64,000 bases of DNA from Tepidicaulis sp002389665 (lineage in GTDB: Bacteria > Pseudomonadota > Alphaproteobacteria > Parvibaculales > Parvibaculaceae), in assembly GCF_965222285.1 (NCBI RefSeq), contig NZ_OZ244942.1, forward strand, positions 2,976,001-3,040,000. The letters are read 5' to 3'. Of this stretch, positions 49,783 to 58,704 are shown piece after piece. The notes under the pieces were generated by a model. It ran no database searches, was not told the origin of the DNA, and saw nothing but the letters and a program-made list of their open reading frames with translations. Both the position numbers and the translations under genes were made by a program. The first letter of the stretch is position 1, and every line of letters begins with the position of its first letter.

Positions 49783-51648
49783 TTAACCGATCTCGATCAC
49801 ATCCGAAGGACAGGGGTCCTGATAGAGCTTTTCAGCCAGCTCCGCGCGGCGCGAAAGCGTCGCCTGCTGGTTGACGTAGCCCTTATCCGTAATCTCATGG
49901 CCGTCGATGGACGGCGGCTCGAGCATCAGATGGATCCGCCGCACGCGGGTGGACGACCCGCCACCCGCTTTGTTGTGAGCACCGATTTTCTCCTTCAGAT
50001 AATCCGCCACTGCCGACGCGGAGACGATCTCCTGGGGGCTTGCTTCCGCCCCCAGCCCGGCAATGCGCCGCGCCGCTTCGATATTCGGCCAGGCAAGCAC
50101 CGCGATATAAGGCTTGTCGAGCCCGGCAATCACCGCATCCTGAACGAGCGGCGAGGTGGCCGCGACAAGATCGGCGCGCAGCGTACCGGTCGACACCCAG
50201 GTGCCGGAGGACAGCTTGAAGTCTTCCGTTACGCGGCCATCGAAAACGAGGCCAAGTTCCGGGCGGTTTTCATCGAGGAACTTCGCGGCATCGCCCAGCT
50301 TGTAAAACCCGTCTTCATCGAAGGCTTCGGCGGTTTTCTTTTCATCGCGCAAATAACCCGGCGTCACCATTGGTCCTTTGACACGCACTTCCATCTTCGT
50401 GCCGTTGGGCACGAGTTTGAGCTGCATGCCCGGCAGCGGCAGGCCGATCAGCCCCACCCGCTCGGTGATCCAGTGGACGACGGTAATGCCCTGCGTCTCC
50501 GTTGCCCCATACATGGTCGTGAGCGGCATGCGCTGCCCCGTCTCCTCGATGGCAAGCGCCTGCATACGGTCGTAAAGATCGCTTGAGAGCGTCGCCCCGC
50601 CATAGCCCATATATTCGAGGTTCCGGAAAAAGCTTTTGCGCAGCTCCGCATCCTGCTCCATGGCGTCCGCCAGCATCGCAAAAGCAACGGGCGCGGAGCC
50701 GAAAACGCGCGGGCTCACTTCCCGCAGATTGCGGATCGTTTCATCGAACATGCCCGGCACCGGCTTGCCATTATCGAGATAGACCGTGCCGCCGCCGTTC
50801 AGATTGTTGTTGAAGGAGATATTGCCCGCGGAAATATGGTTCCAGGGCATCCATTCCAGACTGACGGGAATGTCTTCCGGATCGGGGTCTTCCGTGCGAA
50901 TCGCCTCTTGCGCGGCAAGCTGCGCCATAAGCATGCGCTGCGTCTGGATCACACCTTTGGGCATGCCCGTCGAGCCGGACGTGAACAGATATTTCGCCAC
51001 CGTGTCATGGGTGATGCCATCCATGCGCGTACGCAGTTCCGCCGAGACCGGCGTGGCACAGAGCGCCTCATAGGTCAGCGGCGACAGATCCGCCGGCGCC
51101 CCGTCCATCGTCACGACCGTAACGCCCGAAAGATCGAGCGCCTTCAGCGCCTTTTCGTAAAGCGCGCCGGAATCGGCGAAGATCATTTTCGGCTTGGTCA
51201 GCGAGAAGACGTGCTTGAGCTTGGAATGATCCGAACTCATCAGCGAATAAGGCACGCTGATGGGGGCGACTGGTACCTGCGCTTTCATCGCGCCCAGCAT
51301 CATCATCGCATGTTCGATGGAATTGCTGGAAAGGATCATGAGCGGCGTGTCCTGACCCATGCCTTTACCAATCAATGCCGAAGCGATGCGGTCGGCCAGC
51401 TCGTTCGCCTGCCCATACGTGACATGCCGCCAGGGCCCTTCTTGCGTGCGCTGGCAAATGAAGGGGCGATCGGCATGCGCCTCCGCGCGCTCTTCGAGAA
51501 TATGCGGCACGGCATGCTTGAACTCGCCGAGCGGGTGGGCGGATTCGATGATGACGCTGCCATCGTCCTTCCGCGTGATATTCAGTTTCGGCGGCTTCTG
51601 CTTCAGCTCCTTAAAGGGTGGCAGCGGCGCGGCTTCGGCCAGGCTCAT
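49783..51648 (-). CDS. Feruloyl-CoA synthase-like AMP-binding ligase
   Basis: A 621-residue adenylate-forming enzyme similar to feruloyl-CoA synthases. Motifs: KYLFTSGSTGMPKGVIQTQR (P-loop), the class-typical SLEWMPWNHISAGNISFNNN followed by LNGGGTVYLDNGKPVPG, LTTMYGATETQGITVVHW (A5) and DGFYKLGDAAKF. Feruloyl-CoA synthase converts ferulate or related hydroxycinnamates to their CoA thioesters. No vanillin-forming hydratase or dehydrogenase is adjacent, so other aromatic or terpenoid acids are possible. AGGAGG precedes the ATG. The next ligase gene upstream is 129 bases away on the same strand. Confidence 0.82.
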   Translation of the reverse strand: MSLAEAAPLPPFKELKQKPPKLNITRKDDGSVIIESAHPLGEFKHAVPHILEERAEAHADRPFICQRTQEGPWRHVTYGQANELADRIASALIGKGMGQDTPLMILSSNSIEHAMMMLGAMKAQVPVAPISVPYSLMSSDHSKLKHVFSLTKPKMIFADSGALYEKALKALDLSGVTVVTMDGAPADLSPLTYEALCATPVSAELRTRMDGITHDTVAKYLFTSGSTGMPKGVIQTQRMLMAQLAAQEAIRTEDPDPEDIPVSLEWMPWNHISAGNISFNNNLNGGGTVYLDNGKPVPGMFDETIRNLREVSPRVFGSAPVAFAMLADAMEQDAELRKSFFRNLEYMGYGGATLSSDLYDRMQALAIEETGQRMPLTTMYGATETQGITVVHWITERVGLIGLPLPGMQLKLVPNGTKMEVRVKGPMVTPGYLRDEKKTAEAFDEDGFYKLGDAAKFLDENRPELGLVFDGRVTEDFKLSSGTWVSTGTLRADLVAATSPLVQDAVIAGLDKPYIAVLAWPNIEAARRIAGLGAEASPQEIVSASAVADYLKEKIGAHNKAGGGSSTRVRRIHLMLEPPSIDGHEITDKGYVNQQATLSRRAELAEKLYQDPCPSDVIEIG

Positions 51649-51777
51649 GATATTCCTCCTTTTGCAATGGCATAGCGGGAAGCGCTCCTGCCATTGGCAG
51701 GGCCTTCTTGTTCTTATTGGAATGTCGCAGGCGGAGACTCTGCCCCCGCCTTAAATCTCAGGGCCGCGGAACAGCGT

Positions 51778-53349
51778 TCAGTTCACCTGGCGCTCGCGTC
51801 CTTCCCAATAGGGTGCGCGCAGCTCCCGCCGCAGGATCTTGCCCGAGGGGTTGCGCGGCAACGCCTCGATGAAATCGATGGATTTGGGCACCTTGTAGCT
51901 CGCGATCTGCGTCTTCGCCCAGGCGATGATGTCTTCCGGCTTTGCCTCCTGGCCGGGTTCGAGCACGACAATGGCTTTCACCGCCTCGCCCCATTTATCG
52001 TCGGGCACACCCACCACCGCCGCATCGGCAATGGCCGGATGACCGAACAGCGCGTTTTCGACTTCGGCGGGATAAATATTCTCCCCGCCAGAGACGATCA
52101 TGTCTTTCACCCGGTCATGGATGAAGACGAAACCTTCTGCGTCGAAATAACCCGCATCGCCCGTGCGGAACCAGCCATCCGCATCCACCGCTTCTTTCGT
52201 CGCATCGGGGCGGTTCCAATAACCTTTCATGATCGAGCCGCCGCGGATCATGATCTCGCCGACGTCACCCGTCTTCACTTCCTTACCGTCAGCGCCGACG
52301 ATCTTCACCTCAAGGCCCTTATTGGGTTTGCCGCAGGAGCGCAGCTTGCCTTTCGCCGGATCGTGATCTTCCGGCGCCAGGTTCGTGCCCGCGCCGCCCG
52401 TCTCCGTCAGCCCGTAAAGCTGAACGAATTCGCAGCCGAACCGCTCCTGCGCTTTTTTCAGCACTTCTTCGGGGATGGGCGAGGCGCCGTAAAGAACCTG
52501 GCGCACGCTCGACGCATCCACATCGCCGATATTGGGCTGCTGCAGCAGGAAAAGAATGACCGCCGGCACCATGAAGGCGATGTTGATCTTGTAGGTCTCG
52601 ATCAGTCGCAAAATTTCCTGCGGATCGACATCCTTCAAAATCACATTCGTGCAGCCATGGGCATTGCCCAGAAGGCCGACATTGACGCCGGCCACATGAA
52701 AAAGCGGCATGCAGACGAGGTTGATCTCACCTTCATGCCAGTTCGCCCAGCCTGCCTCCACGCCCTGGCGCAGAATGGAAATATAATTGGCATCTGTGAG
52801 TTGCACGCCTTTGGGGTGGCCGGTCGTGCCGCTCGTATATAGCTGAATGACATCGTCATCCGGCGCGATAGACAGCATGGGATCTTTATTCTCGAACCGG
52901 TCGCGCCAATCCGCAAAAGCTTCCCATTCCGGATGCCCGCCATCAAGCGCGATCACCTTGCGCACGCTCGGGCAGTCCTTCAGCACCTTTTCCACGACAG
53001 GATAAAAGTCGTCGCTGACGAACAGAATTTCCGTTTTGGAATCGTTGAGCACATAAGTGACTTCCGGCGGAGCAAGACGCCAGTTGACGCCGACGACAAC
53101 GGCCTTCGCCTTGAAGGCGCCGTGCAGCATTTCGAAATAAACATCCGAGCTCTTGCCCATGAAGCCGATGCGCGCATCCGGCTTGCAACCTTCCGCGATC
53201 AGCCCCTGCGCCACTTTGCTCGCGCGCGCATCGAGCTCCTTAAAGCTCGTTTCCTTTCCCTCGAAAATATGCGCGATTTCGTCCGGCCGCGCCTTGGCCT
53301 GCGCCCGGCTGATATCGGCAACATTCTTGATTGCCCCAAAGTCGATCAT
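51778..53349 (-). CDS. Fatty-acid/aryl acid--CoA ligase
   Basis: A 523-residue AMP-dependent ligase of the medium/long-chain acyl-CoA synthetase type. Motifs: VIQLYTSGTTGHPKGVQLTD, VQLYGLTETGGAGTNL, DGWFRTGDAGYFDAEGFVFI, HDRVKDMIVSGGENIYPAEV and the A10 region LPRNPSGKILRRELR with its catalytic Lys. The ATG at 53349 is preferred because GGGGAGGG lies 5 bases upstream; 39 extra upstream codons look like a non-coding extension. It is divergent from a carboxymuconolactone-decarboxylase-family gene. Confidence 0.9.
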   Translation of the reverse strand: MIDFGAIKNVADISRAQAKARPDEIAHIFEGKETSFKELDARASKVAQGLIAEGCKPDARIGFMGKSSDVYFEMLHGAFKAKAVVVGVNWRLAPPEVTYVLNDSKTEILFVSDDFYPVVEKVLKDCPSVRKVIALDGGHPEWEAFADWRDRFENKDPMLSIAPDDDVIQLYTSGTTGHPKGVQLTDANYISILRQGVEAGWANWHEGEINLVCMPLFHVAGVNVGLLGNAHGCTNVILKDVDPQEILRLIETYKINIAFMVPAVILFLLQQPNIGDVDASSVRQVLYGASPIPEEVLKKAQERFGCEFVQLYGLTETGGAGTNLAPEDHDPAKGKLRSCGKPNKGLEVKIVGADGKEVKTGDVGEIMIRGGSIMKGYWNRPDATKEAVDADGWFRTGDAGYFDAEGFVFIHDRVKDMIVSGGENIYPAEVENALFGHPAIADAAVVGVPDDKWGEAVKAIVVLEPGQEAKPEDIIAWAKTQIASYKVPKSIDFIEALPRNPSGKILRRELRAPYWEGRERQVN

Positions 53350-53551
53350 CGTTGCCCTCCCCGGCATCTCTTGTGTGCGGCCGGGCGGCCGGTTCATCGC
53401 CGCCGCTCCTGGCTTTTTTCTTACCGGTGAGTTTAGCGGGGCGCGCCGCGCTGACAACAGGCACATGGCGGATTTTCACCGGCCCGCGCCCGCACGCTTT
53501 ATGGTAAAGGCAAAACCTGGATCACATTTGCTTGGCTTTAAGGAGACCGCC

Positions 53552-54130
53552 ATGGCGCGCCTGCCCTATCCCGACCCCGCTTCCCTTGCGGAAAAAGACC
53601 GCGCGCTGCTCGCCAGCCTGCCGCCGCTCAATATTTTCCGGATGCTGGCGGGCGCCGGACCGATTTTCGCGCCCTTCATGAATTTGCTCGATGCCTATCT
53701 CAATGAAGGGCTTTTGGAAGGCGAATTGCGGGAATTGGTGATTCTGCGCGCCGGACATAAATGCGGCTCGGCCTATGAGCTGCACCAGCATGAGCGCGTC
53801 TCCCGGCTCATGGGCATGAGCGCCGAGCGCATTGCCGCCGCCAGCGCCCCGCTGCCGCAGGAGACTTACTCCGATGCCGAAAACGCGGCCCTGGCGCTTA
53901 CCGACGAACTTGTCAGTAACGTCAAAGCCTCCAAAAAGGCCCTGGACGCCGCCCGCCGGCACTTAAGCGATGCCCAGGTCCAGGAGCTCTTGATCGTCAT
54001 CGGGATTTACTTGCTCGTCTGCCGCTATCTCGAAACACTGGAAATCGATCTTGAAGACGAAGAGATTGCCGTCACCGGGCTCGATGAAATCAAGGCCGGG
54101 GTCGGCGCGCTGAATGCCCAAAAGGGTTAG
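53552..54130 (+). CDS. Carboxymuconolactone decarboxylase (AhpD-fold) family protein
   Basis: A 192-residue all-helical protein. The conserved part is ELVILRAGHKCGSAYELHQH, which has the C-x4-E-x2-H pattern of the family though only one of the two AhpD cysteines. C-terminal LSDAQVQELLIVIGIYLLVC fits the second helix pair. Some members are aromatic-ring decarboxylases, others peroxide-defence proteins or of unknown role; this one is too divergent to tell. AAGGAG lies 6 bases before the ATG, which fixes the start; the open frame extends 400 bases upstream into the divergent gene. An MBL-fold gene follows after 32 bases. Confidence 0.85.
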   Translation: MARLPYPDPASLAEKDRALLASLPPLNIFRMLAGAGPIFAPFMNLLDAYLNEGLLEGELRELVILRAGHKCGSAYELHQHERVSRLMGMSAERIAAASAPLPQETYSDAENAALALTDELVSNVKASKKALDAARRHLSDAQVQELLIVIGIYLLVCRYLETLEIDLEDEEIAVTGLDEIKAGVGALNAQKG

Positions 54131-54162
54131 CGCGGGTTGAAAGAATTAAGGGGAGGATCATC

Positions 54163-55134
54163 ATGACATCGCTTGGGCTCGGCAAATTCGCCTACACGAA
54201 AGGCCTGCACGATCTGGGCAATGGCGCCTATGCCTGGCTGCAGCCCGATGGCGGCTGGGGCTGGTCGAATGCCGGGCTCATCGTCGATGGAGATGAAAGC
54301 CTGCTCGTCGACACGCTGTTCGATGTGCCCCATACCCGCGCCATGCTGGAGGCGATGCGCGGCGCGGAACCGAAAGCCGCCGCCGCGATCAAGACGCTGG
54401 TCAACACCCACCACAATGGCGACCATTGTTATGGCAATGAATGCTGCGAGGGGGCGGAAATCATCGCCCATAAACTTGCCGCCGAAGCCATGCGCCATGA
54501 ACCGCCCTCCATGCTGGCGGGCTTTCTCGATATGGCGCCCGAGCTCGGTGAGCTTGGGGATTATCTGACAAAATGTTTCGGCGCCTTCGATTTCAAAAAC
54601 GTGCGCCAGGTACTGCCCACTCTCACTTTCGAAAAGGAAATGACGCGGCAGGTCGGCGCCAAGACCGTCAAACTCATGCATGTGGGGCCCGCCCACACGC
54701 CCGGCGACGTGCTTGCCTTCGTGCCCGAGGACAAGACGGTTTTCACCGGCGACATTCTTTTCATCGAAGGCCACCCCATCATGTGGGAGGGGCCCGTCGG
54801 CAACTGGATCGATGCCTGCGACAAAATCATGGCCATGGATGTGGAAACCGTGGTGCCGGGCCACGGCCCCATCACCGACAAGCGCGGCGTCGCGGCTTTG
54901 CGTGAGTATCTCGTCTATATCCAGAAAGAAGCGCGCAAACGCTACGATGCAGGCCTCAGCGCATTCGAGGCGGCCAAGGACATCGACATGTCAGACTATG
55001 ACAGCTGGGGCGACGGCGAGCGCATCGCGGTCAATGTCGCAACGCTTTACCGGGAATTTTCCGGCAGCGATGAGACGCCGGATGCCGCAACGTTATTCGG
55101 CCAGATGGCCGAGCTTGCAAAGCGCAAAGCCTGA
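54163..55134 (+). CDS. MBL-fold metallo-hydrolase
   Basis: A 323-residue metallo-beta-lactamase-fold protein. The first metal motif reads NTHHNGDHCYGNECCEG rather than H-x-H-x-D-H, so Asn replaces the second His; related proteins with THxNGDH exist. Other ligands are in LMHVGPAHTPGDVLAFV (His), DKTVFTGDILFIEGHPIM (bridging Asp) and VVPGHGPITDK (His). The C-terminal ~60 residues form an extra helical part. The substrate is unknown. GGGGAGG precedes the ATG. The flanking genes (CMD-family and two GST genes) suggest a shared detoxifying or catabolic operon. Confidence 0.88.
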   Translation: MTSLGLGKFAYTKGLHDLGNGAYAWLQPDGGWGWSNAGLIVDGDESLLVDTLFDVPHTRAMLEAMRGAEPKAAAAIKTLVNTHHNGDHCYGNECCEGAEIIAHKLAAEAMRHEPPSMLAGFLDMAPELGELGDYLTKCFGAFDFKNVRQVLPTLTFEKEMTRQVGAKTVKLMHVGPAHTPGDVLAFVPEDKTVFTGDILFIEGHPIMWEGPVGNWIDACDKIMAMDVETVVPGHGPITDKRGVAALREYLVYIQKEARKRYDAGLSAFEAAKDIDMSDYDSWGDGERIAVNVATLYREFSGSDETPDAATLFGQMAELAKRKA

Positions 55135-55226
55135 GCTTTCTCGCCAAGCCGTGATGAGGGCTTCATGGACGAAGCCTCTTCCCCGCCCCATACTCTCCCC
55201 ATCGACATTCAAAAATGGGGAGAGAC

Positions 55227-56039
55227 ATGGCCAAGCTGACGCTTTACGAGCACCCGCTATCGCCATATGCGCAGAAAAACAAAATGGCGCTGCGCGAAAA
55301 GGAAATCGATTTCGAGTGCCTGACGCCGGATGCGATCGGCACGGGCGGCGTCGCCGCTTTTCTGGAAATCAATCCGCGCGCCGAAGTCCCGGCCCTCGTG
55401 ACCGAAGACGGCACGGCGATTTTCGATTCCACCATCATCTTCGACTATATCGAAGAGCGCTGGCCTTCCCCGCCCCTGCAGCCGCAGGACCCGGCGGCCC
55501 GCGCCCGGGCGCGCATGATCGAAGACGTCATGGACACCCAATATGAGGCGATCAATTGGGGGCTTGGCGAAATCCATTTCTTCAAACGCGCCGAAGGCAA
55601 GCTTGCCGAGACCTTGACCGGGAATGCCCGCCGCCAGACGGAAGGCTTTTTTGCTTACCTGGAAAACGAACTCGGCGGGAGTGAGTGGCTCACGGGGCCG
55701 ATGTTCGGGCGGGCGGATATGGCAGCGCTGCCGCTCGTCGCTGCCTCCATGAGCTTCGGCTTTCATCCCCAAAAGAGTAGCGCGCTCGAATCCTGGGTGA
55801 ACCGCGCCATGCAGCGTCCCTCCGCCGCGCAAACAGTCGAAGAAGCGCTTGCCTCGCGCACCGGCATGGAACATGTCGCCGAGGCGGTGAAACAAGGCCT
55901 CTTCAAACGGCAATACCGGGATCACCGGCTCGAATGGATGATCAAGTCGGGCGGCATGGAAGTCGTCACGCACGGCATCGAAACCGGGACCATCCGCTTT
56001 GCCAATGATTTTTCCAATGATGATCAAGGAGCGCGCTGA
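55227..56039 (+). CDS. Glutathione S-transferase family protein
   Basis: A 270-residue protein with an N-terminal thioredoxin fold (LTLYEHPLSPYAQKNKMALR, then NPRAEVPALVTEDGTAIFDS, where the Val-Pro and the SxxIxxYIE stretch bind glutathione) and an all-helical C-terminal domain with WLTGPMFGRADMAALPLVAA, the N-capping-box motif with Asp. The ATG at 55227 follows GGGGAGA, while an upstream ATG at 55215 lies within the ribosome site. The last 50 residues (RQYRDHRLEWMIKSGG) extend beyond usual GSTs. Stop and next start overlap by one base. Confidence 0.9.
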   Translation: MAKLTLYEHPLSPYAQKNKMALREKEIDFECLTPDAIGTGGVAAFLEINPRAEVPALVTEDGTAIFDSTIIFDYIEERWPSPPLQPQDPAARARARMIEDVMDTQYEAINWGLGEIHFFKRAEGKLAETLTGNARRQTEGFFAYLENELGGSEWLTGPMFGRADMAALPLVAASMSFGFHPQKSSALESWVNRAMQRPSAAQTVEEALASRTGMEHVAEAVKQGLFKRQYRDHRLEWMIKSGGMEVVTHGIETGTIRFANDFSNDDQGAR

Positions 56040-56971
56040 TGAGCGGCAAGGAAAACGAGATCCTCTTTCACCAATATGACGTCTCGCCCTTTTCAGAGAA
56101 AGTGCGCACCGTTTTCGGCATCAAACAGCTTACCTGGCACGCGGTCGAAGAACCCGTGATCATGCCGAAGCCCGAGCTCACCGCGCTGACCGGCGGTTAC
56201 CGCAAAATCCCGGTCATGCAGATCGGCGCGGATGTTTATTGCGACACGCAGATCATCATTCGCGAGCTGGAACGGCGCTATCCGAAGCCCTCGCTCTTCA
56301 CCGAAGCGGACAAGGGCCTTGCCTGGGCTGTTTCCATGTGGGCGGACCGGGTGCTGTTTCAAAATGCCGTTGCGGTGATCTTCGGCAATGTCGGCCAGGC
56401 CGTCGATGAAAGCTTCATCAAGGACCGCGAAGCGCTGATGGGCCGGCCTTTCGATGTGAATGCGATGAAGGCCGCAGCTCCCCTCATGGCCGAGCAGCTG
56501 CGCGCCGGGCTCGGCTGGCTGGAAGATCAATTGGCCGATGGGCGCAAGTTCCTGATGGGCGCGGCGCCCGGCCTTGCCGATGCCGCCTGCCATTACAACC
56601 TTGCCTTCATGCGCTGGCTCTTTCCGGACGGGCTGAAAGCACTGGAACATTTACCCAAAACCGCCGCCTGGGAAGAGCGGGTGCGCGCCATCGGTCATGG
56701 CGACAGACAGGAGATGAGCCGCGATGAGGCGCTGGCCATTGCCAAAGCCGCCACGAGCACAACGAAAGAACAAGCCGATCCCCATGAACCCAATGAGCTG
56801 AAACCCGGCGACAAGGTGAGCGTCATGGCGGATGATTACGGGCGCGATCCCATAACGGGCACGCTCGTCGCCTCGGATGCGCAGTCCGTTGCGATCAAGC
56901 GCGACGCGCCGGAAGTCGGCGAAGTGGTGGTGCATTTCCCGCGGGCAGGCTTTTTCATCGTCAAAGCCTGA
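56039..56971 (+). CDS. GST-family protein with extra C-terminal domain
   Basis: A 310-residue protein. Residues 1 to ~240 form a GST: thioredoxin-type start FHQYDVSPFSEKVRTVFGIK, YRKIPVMQIGADVYCDTQII, and helical domain with FLMGAAPGLADAACHYNLAF. After a Thr/Glu-rich linker (ATSTTKEQADPHEPNE), about 55 residues (LKPGDKVSVMADDYGRDPIT, then GTLVASDAQSVAIKRDAPEV and VVHFPRAGFFIVKA) look like a small beta-barrel, not part of normal GSTs. Coupled to the preceding GST by a one-base overlap (TGATG), so the two may work as a pair. Its substrate is unknown. Confidence 0.87.
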   Translation: MSGKENEILFHQYDVSPFSEKVRTVFGIKQLTWHAVEEPVIMPKPELTALTGGYRKIPVMQIGADVYCDTQIIIRELERRYPKPSLFTEADKGLAWAVSMWADRVLFQNAVAVIFGNVGQAVDESFIKDREALMGRPFDVNAMKAAAPLMAEQLRAGLGWLEDQLADGRKFLMGAAPGLADAACHYNLAFMRWLFPDGLKALEHLPKTAAWEERVRAIGHGDRQEMSRDEALAIAKAATSTTKEQADPHEPNELKPGDKVSVMADDYGRDPITGTLVASDAQSVAIKRDAPEVGEVVVHFPRAGFFIVKA

Positions 56972-56982
56972 GGCAACACATA

Positions 56983-57022
56983 AAAAAGGCGGGTCAGTTG
57001 TAGTGCAACTCGCCCGCCTTTT
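56983..57022. terminator. Terminator between convergent genes
   Basis: A long stem AAAAGGCGGG-TCAGTTG / CAACT-CGCCCGCCTTTT with a TAGTG loop follows the second GST gene. It overlaps the final codons of the convergent hypothetical gene. Confidence 0.82.
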
Positions 57023-57644
57023 GCTTGCGGGTACGATTGGCAAGGGCAAGGCCTGCAGCCAGAACCCCCGTCGCCAGAAAGAGCACATTGGAAAGATAAA
57101 GGATGAGCACGCGCCGCTCCGGCATCTTGCCGAGCGGGCGGATGGCAGCAGCGCGCGGGCTAAGCAGGGTCGATGCCTGCGTCTTGGGCGCGGAGGCCGA
57201 GCCGATCCCCGCGGTAAAGCGCGCGCCCTTTTCCGCTTCCCCTGCAAAGGCAAGCTGGGCAAGTTCCGGCGCCTCACGGATCCAGGTACGGCTCATGGAA
57301 ACGGCAAGGTCCACATGCCCCTCCGCCTCCATCTGGCGGATGGCCAGACTGGCTGCTTGCCCCAAAACAAGCTGGCCGAAAGCCTCGTCCCGGTAAGCAA
57401 GGGACAGCTCGGCAAGCCGGCCAGCCGGATCGACGGAAGAGACGATATTGCGGGCAAGGGTAGCGGCGGAGCGTTCGGCGAAATCCGGCGCGGAGGCGAT
57501 CAGCACATGCTCGCGCGCCTTGGCCGCCGTCTGAATGGCCGAGGCCATGGTGCCGATAAGATTGGCGCCGAGCGCAAGGCCCGAAAGAACGGCAATCCCC
57601 CAAAGCACCGTGCGCCGGTTTATGGAAATACGCGCTGCCTTCAC
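56994..57644 (-). CDS. Unknown membrane-anchored protein
   Basis: A 216-residue protein I do not recognise. A short basic start is followed by a membrane helix (TVLWGIAVLSGLALGANLIG), then a soluble Ala-rich region of about 135 residues (residues ~35-175) and a second helix (VLILYLSNVLFLATGVLAAG) with a basic cytoplasmic tail NRTRKQKAGELHYN. With both ends in the cytoplasm, the middle would be periplasmic. No catalytic motif is visible; the composition and helix pattern resemble a sensor or scaffold. The frame is open over its full length with normal codon use, so it is likely real. Confidence 0.65.
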   Translation of the reverse strand: MKAARISINRRTVLWGIAVLSGLALGANLIGTMASAIQTAAKAREHVLIASAPDFAERSAATLARNIVSSVDPAGRLAELSLAYRDEAFGQLVLGQAASLAIRQMEAEGHVDLAVSMSRTWIREAPELAQLAFAGEAEKGARFTAGIGSASAPKTQASTLLSPRAAAIRPLGKMPERRVLILYLSNVLFLATGVLAAGLALANRTRKQKAGELHYN

Positions 57645-57765
57645 AAAGCCCCCAAAGCAAAAGCCGCCCGCCCCGGTTTGGGACGAACGGCGTTTACCTT
57701 AATGTGCAGTTCCTAACACTTCCTAAAAAGGCAGGAATTTCAAATCGTTAACGGATTAGGCAGCG

Positions 57766-58566
57766 TTAACGGGCGCACATGCCCCCATCGATCACAAGTT
57801 CCGTGCCCGTTACGTAGCGCGACTCGTCGCTGGCGAGAAAGACGATCCCCGCCGCGATATCCGCCGGCACGCCCGCATGGCCGACAGGCGCCGCCAATTG
57901 GCCGAGCGCTTCTGCATCAATGGTATTCGCCCCTTCCGGAATGGCCGGAGAAGAAGGCATGCCCCCCTGCGGGATCTTCGACCAGATGGCGGTGTCGATG
58001 ATGCCCGGATGGATGGAATTGACGCGGATATTGTTTTTCGCTTCCGCGCATTCCAGTGCCACGGCCTTGGTGAAAAGCCGCACACCGCCTTTCGTGGCGC
58101 AGTACCCGGCAAGGCCCGGCGCGCCTTTGAACCCGGCCACGGAGGAAATATTGATGATGGCACCGCCGCCCGCCTCGGCGATGGCGGGAATGCCGTATTT
58201 CGTACCGAGGAAGACCCCGTCCATATTGATGGCGATCTGGCGCTTCCAATCGTCCAGCGACATTTCCGTCACCGGCCCGCCAATACCGATCCCGGCATTG
58301 TTGACGAGGATATGCAGCTTGCCTTCCTTGGCGGCGATGTCGGCATAGATTTCCTGCCAGCGCGGCTCGGAAACCACGTCCTGGTTGAGATAGCGCGCCT
58401 TGCCGCCGGCCTTTTGAATACGCTCAACGGTCTCAGCGCCGCCTTCATCGTCGATATCGGTAATGATGACCTGTGCGCCCTCGGCGGCCAGCGCTTCGGC
58501 AGCGCCTCTGCCGATCCCGCTCGATGCGCCGGTGACCAGCGCGACTTTGCCCTCTAAGCGTCCCAT
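57766..58566 (-). CDS. SDR family oxidoreductase, TetR-adjacent
   Basis: A 266-residue short-chain dehydrogenase. Motifs: ALVTGASSGIGRGAAEALAA, IITDIDDEGG with an Asp after strand 2 (NAD preference), VNNAGIGIGGPVTEM, INISSVAGFKGAPG and the active site GYCATKGGVRLFTKA (Tyr-x-x-x-Lys), ending RYVTGTELVIDGGM. The ATG at 58566 has GGGAGA upstream; the longer frame is unsupported. It is transcribed away from a TetR regulator gene, and a 20-base palindrome lies between them, so this SDR is the likely regulatory target. Its substrate should be the TetR ligand or a relative of it. Confidence 0.92.
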   Translation of the reverse strand: MGRLEGKVALVTGASSGIGRGAAEALAAEGAQVIITDIDDEGGAETVERIQKAGGKARYLNQDVVSEPRWQEIYADIAAKEGKLHILVNNAGIGIGGPVTEMSLDDWKRQIAINMDGVFLGTKYGIPAIAEAGGGAIINISSVAGFKGAPGLAGYCATKGGVRLFTKAVALECAEAKNNIRVNSIHPGIIDTAIWSKIPQGGMPSSPAIPEGANTIDAEALGQLAAPVGHAGVPADIAAGIVFLASDESRYVTGTELVIDGGMCAR

Positions 58567-58638
58567 CGGATTCTCCCTGTTATTGCACCGGCTTTCGCCC
58601 GCCGGCTTATCGCTTTGTTTGACTCGCCTAATGGCCAA

Positions 58639-58658
58639 AACTAGACTGCGGTCTAGTT
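58639..58658. promoter_or_regulatory. TetR-type operator palindrome
   Basis: The perfect 20-base dyad AACTAGAC-TGCG-GTCTAGTT lies between the divergent SDR and TetR genes, about 72 bases from the SDR start and 46 from the TetR ATG. Its form TAGAC-N4-GTCTA is typical of operators bound by TetR-family repressors, which would give control of both genes. Confidence 0.8.
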
Positions 58659-58704
58659 AATAGCTCGGACAGGTTTCCGCAAGGGAAGATAACCGAACGG
58701 GACC

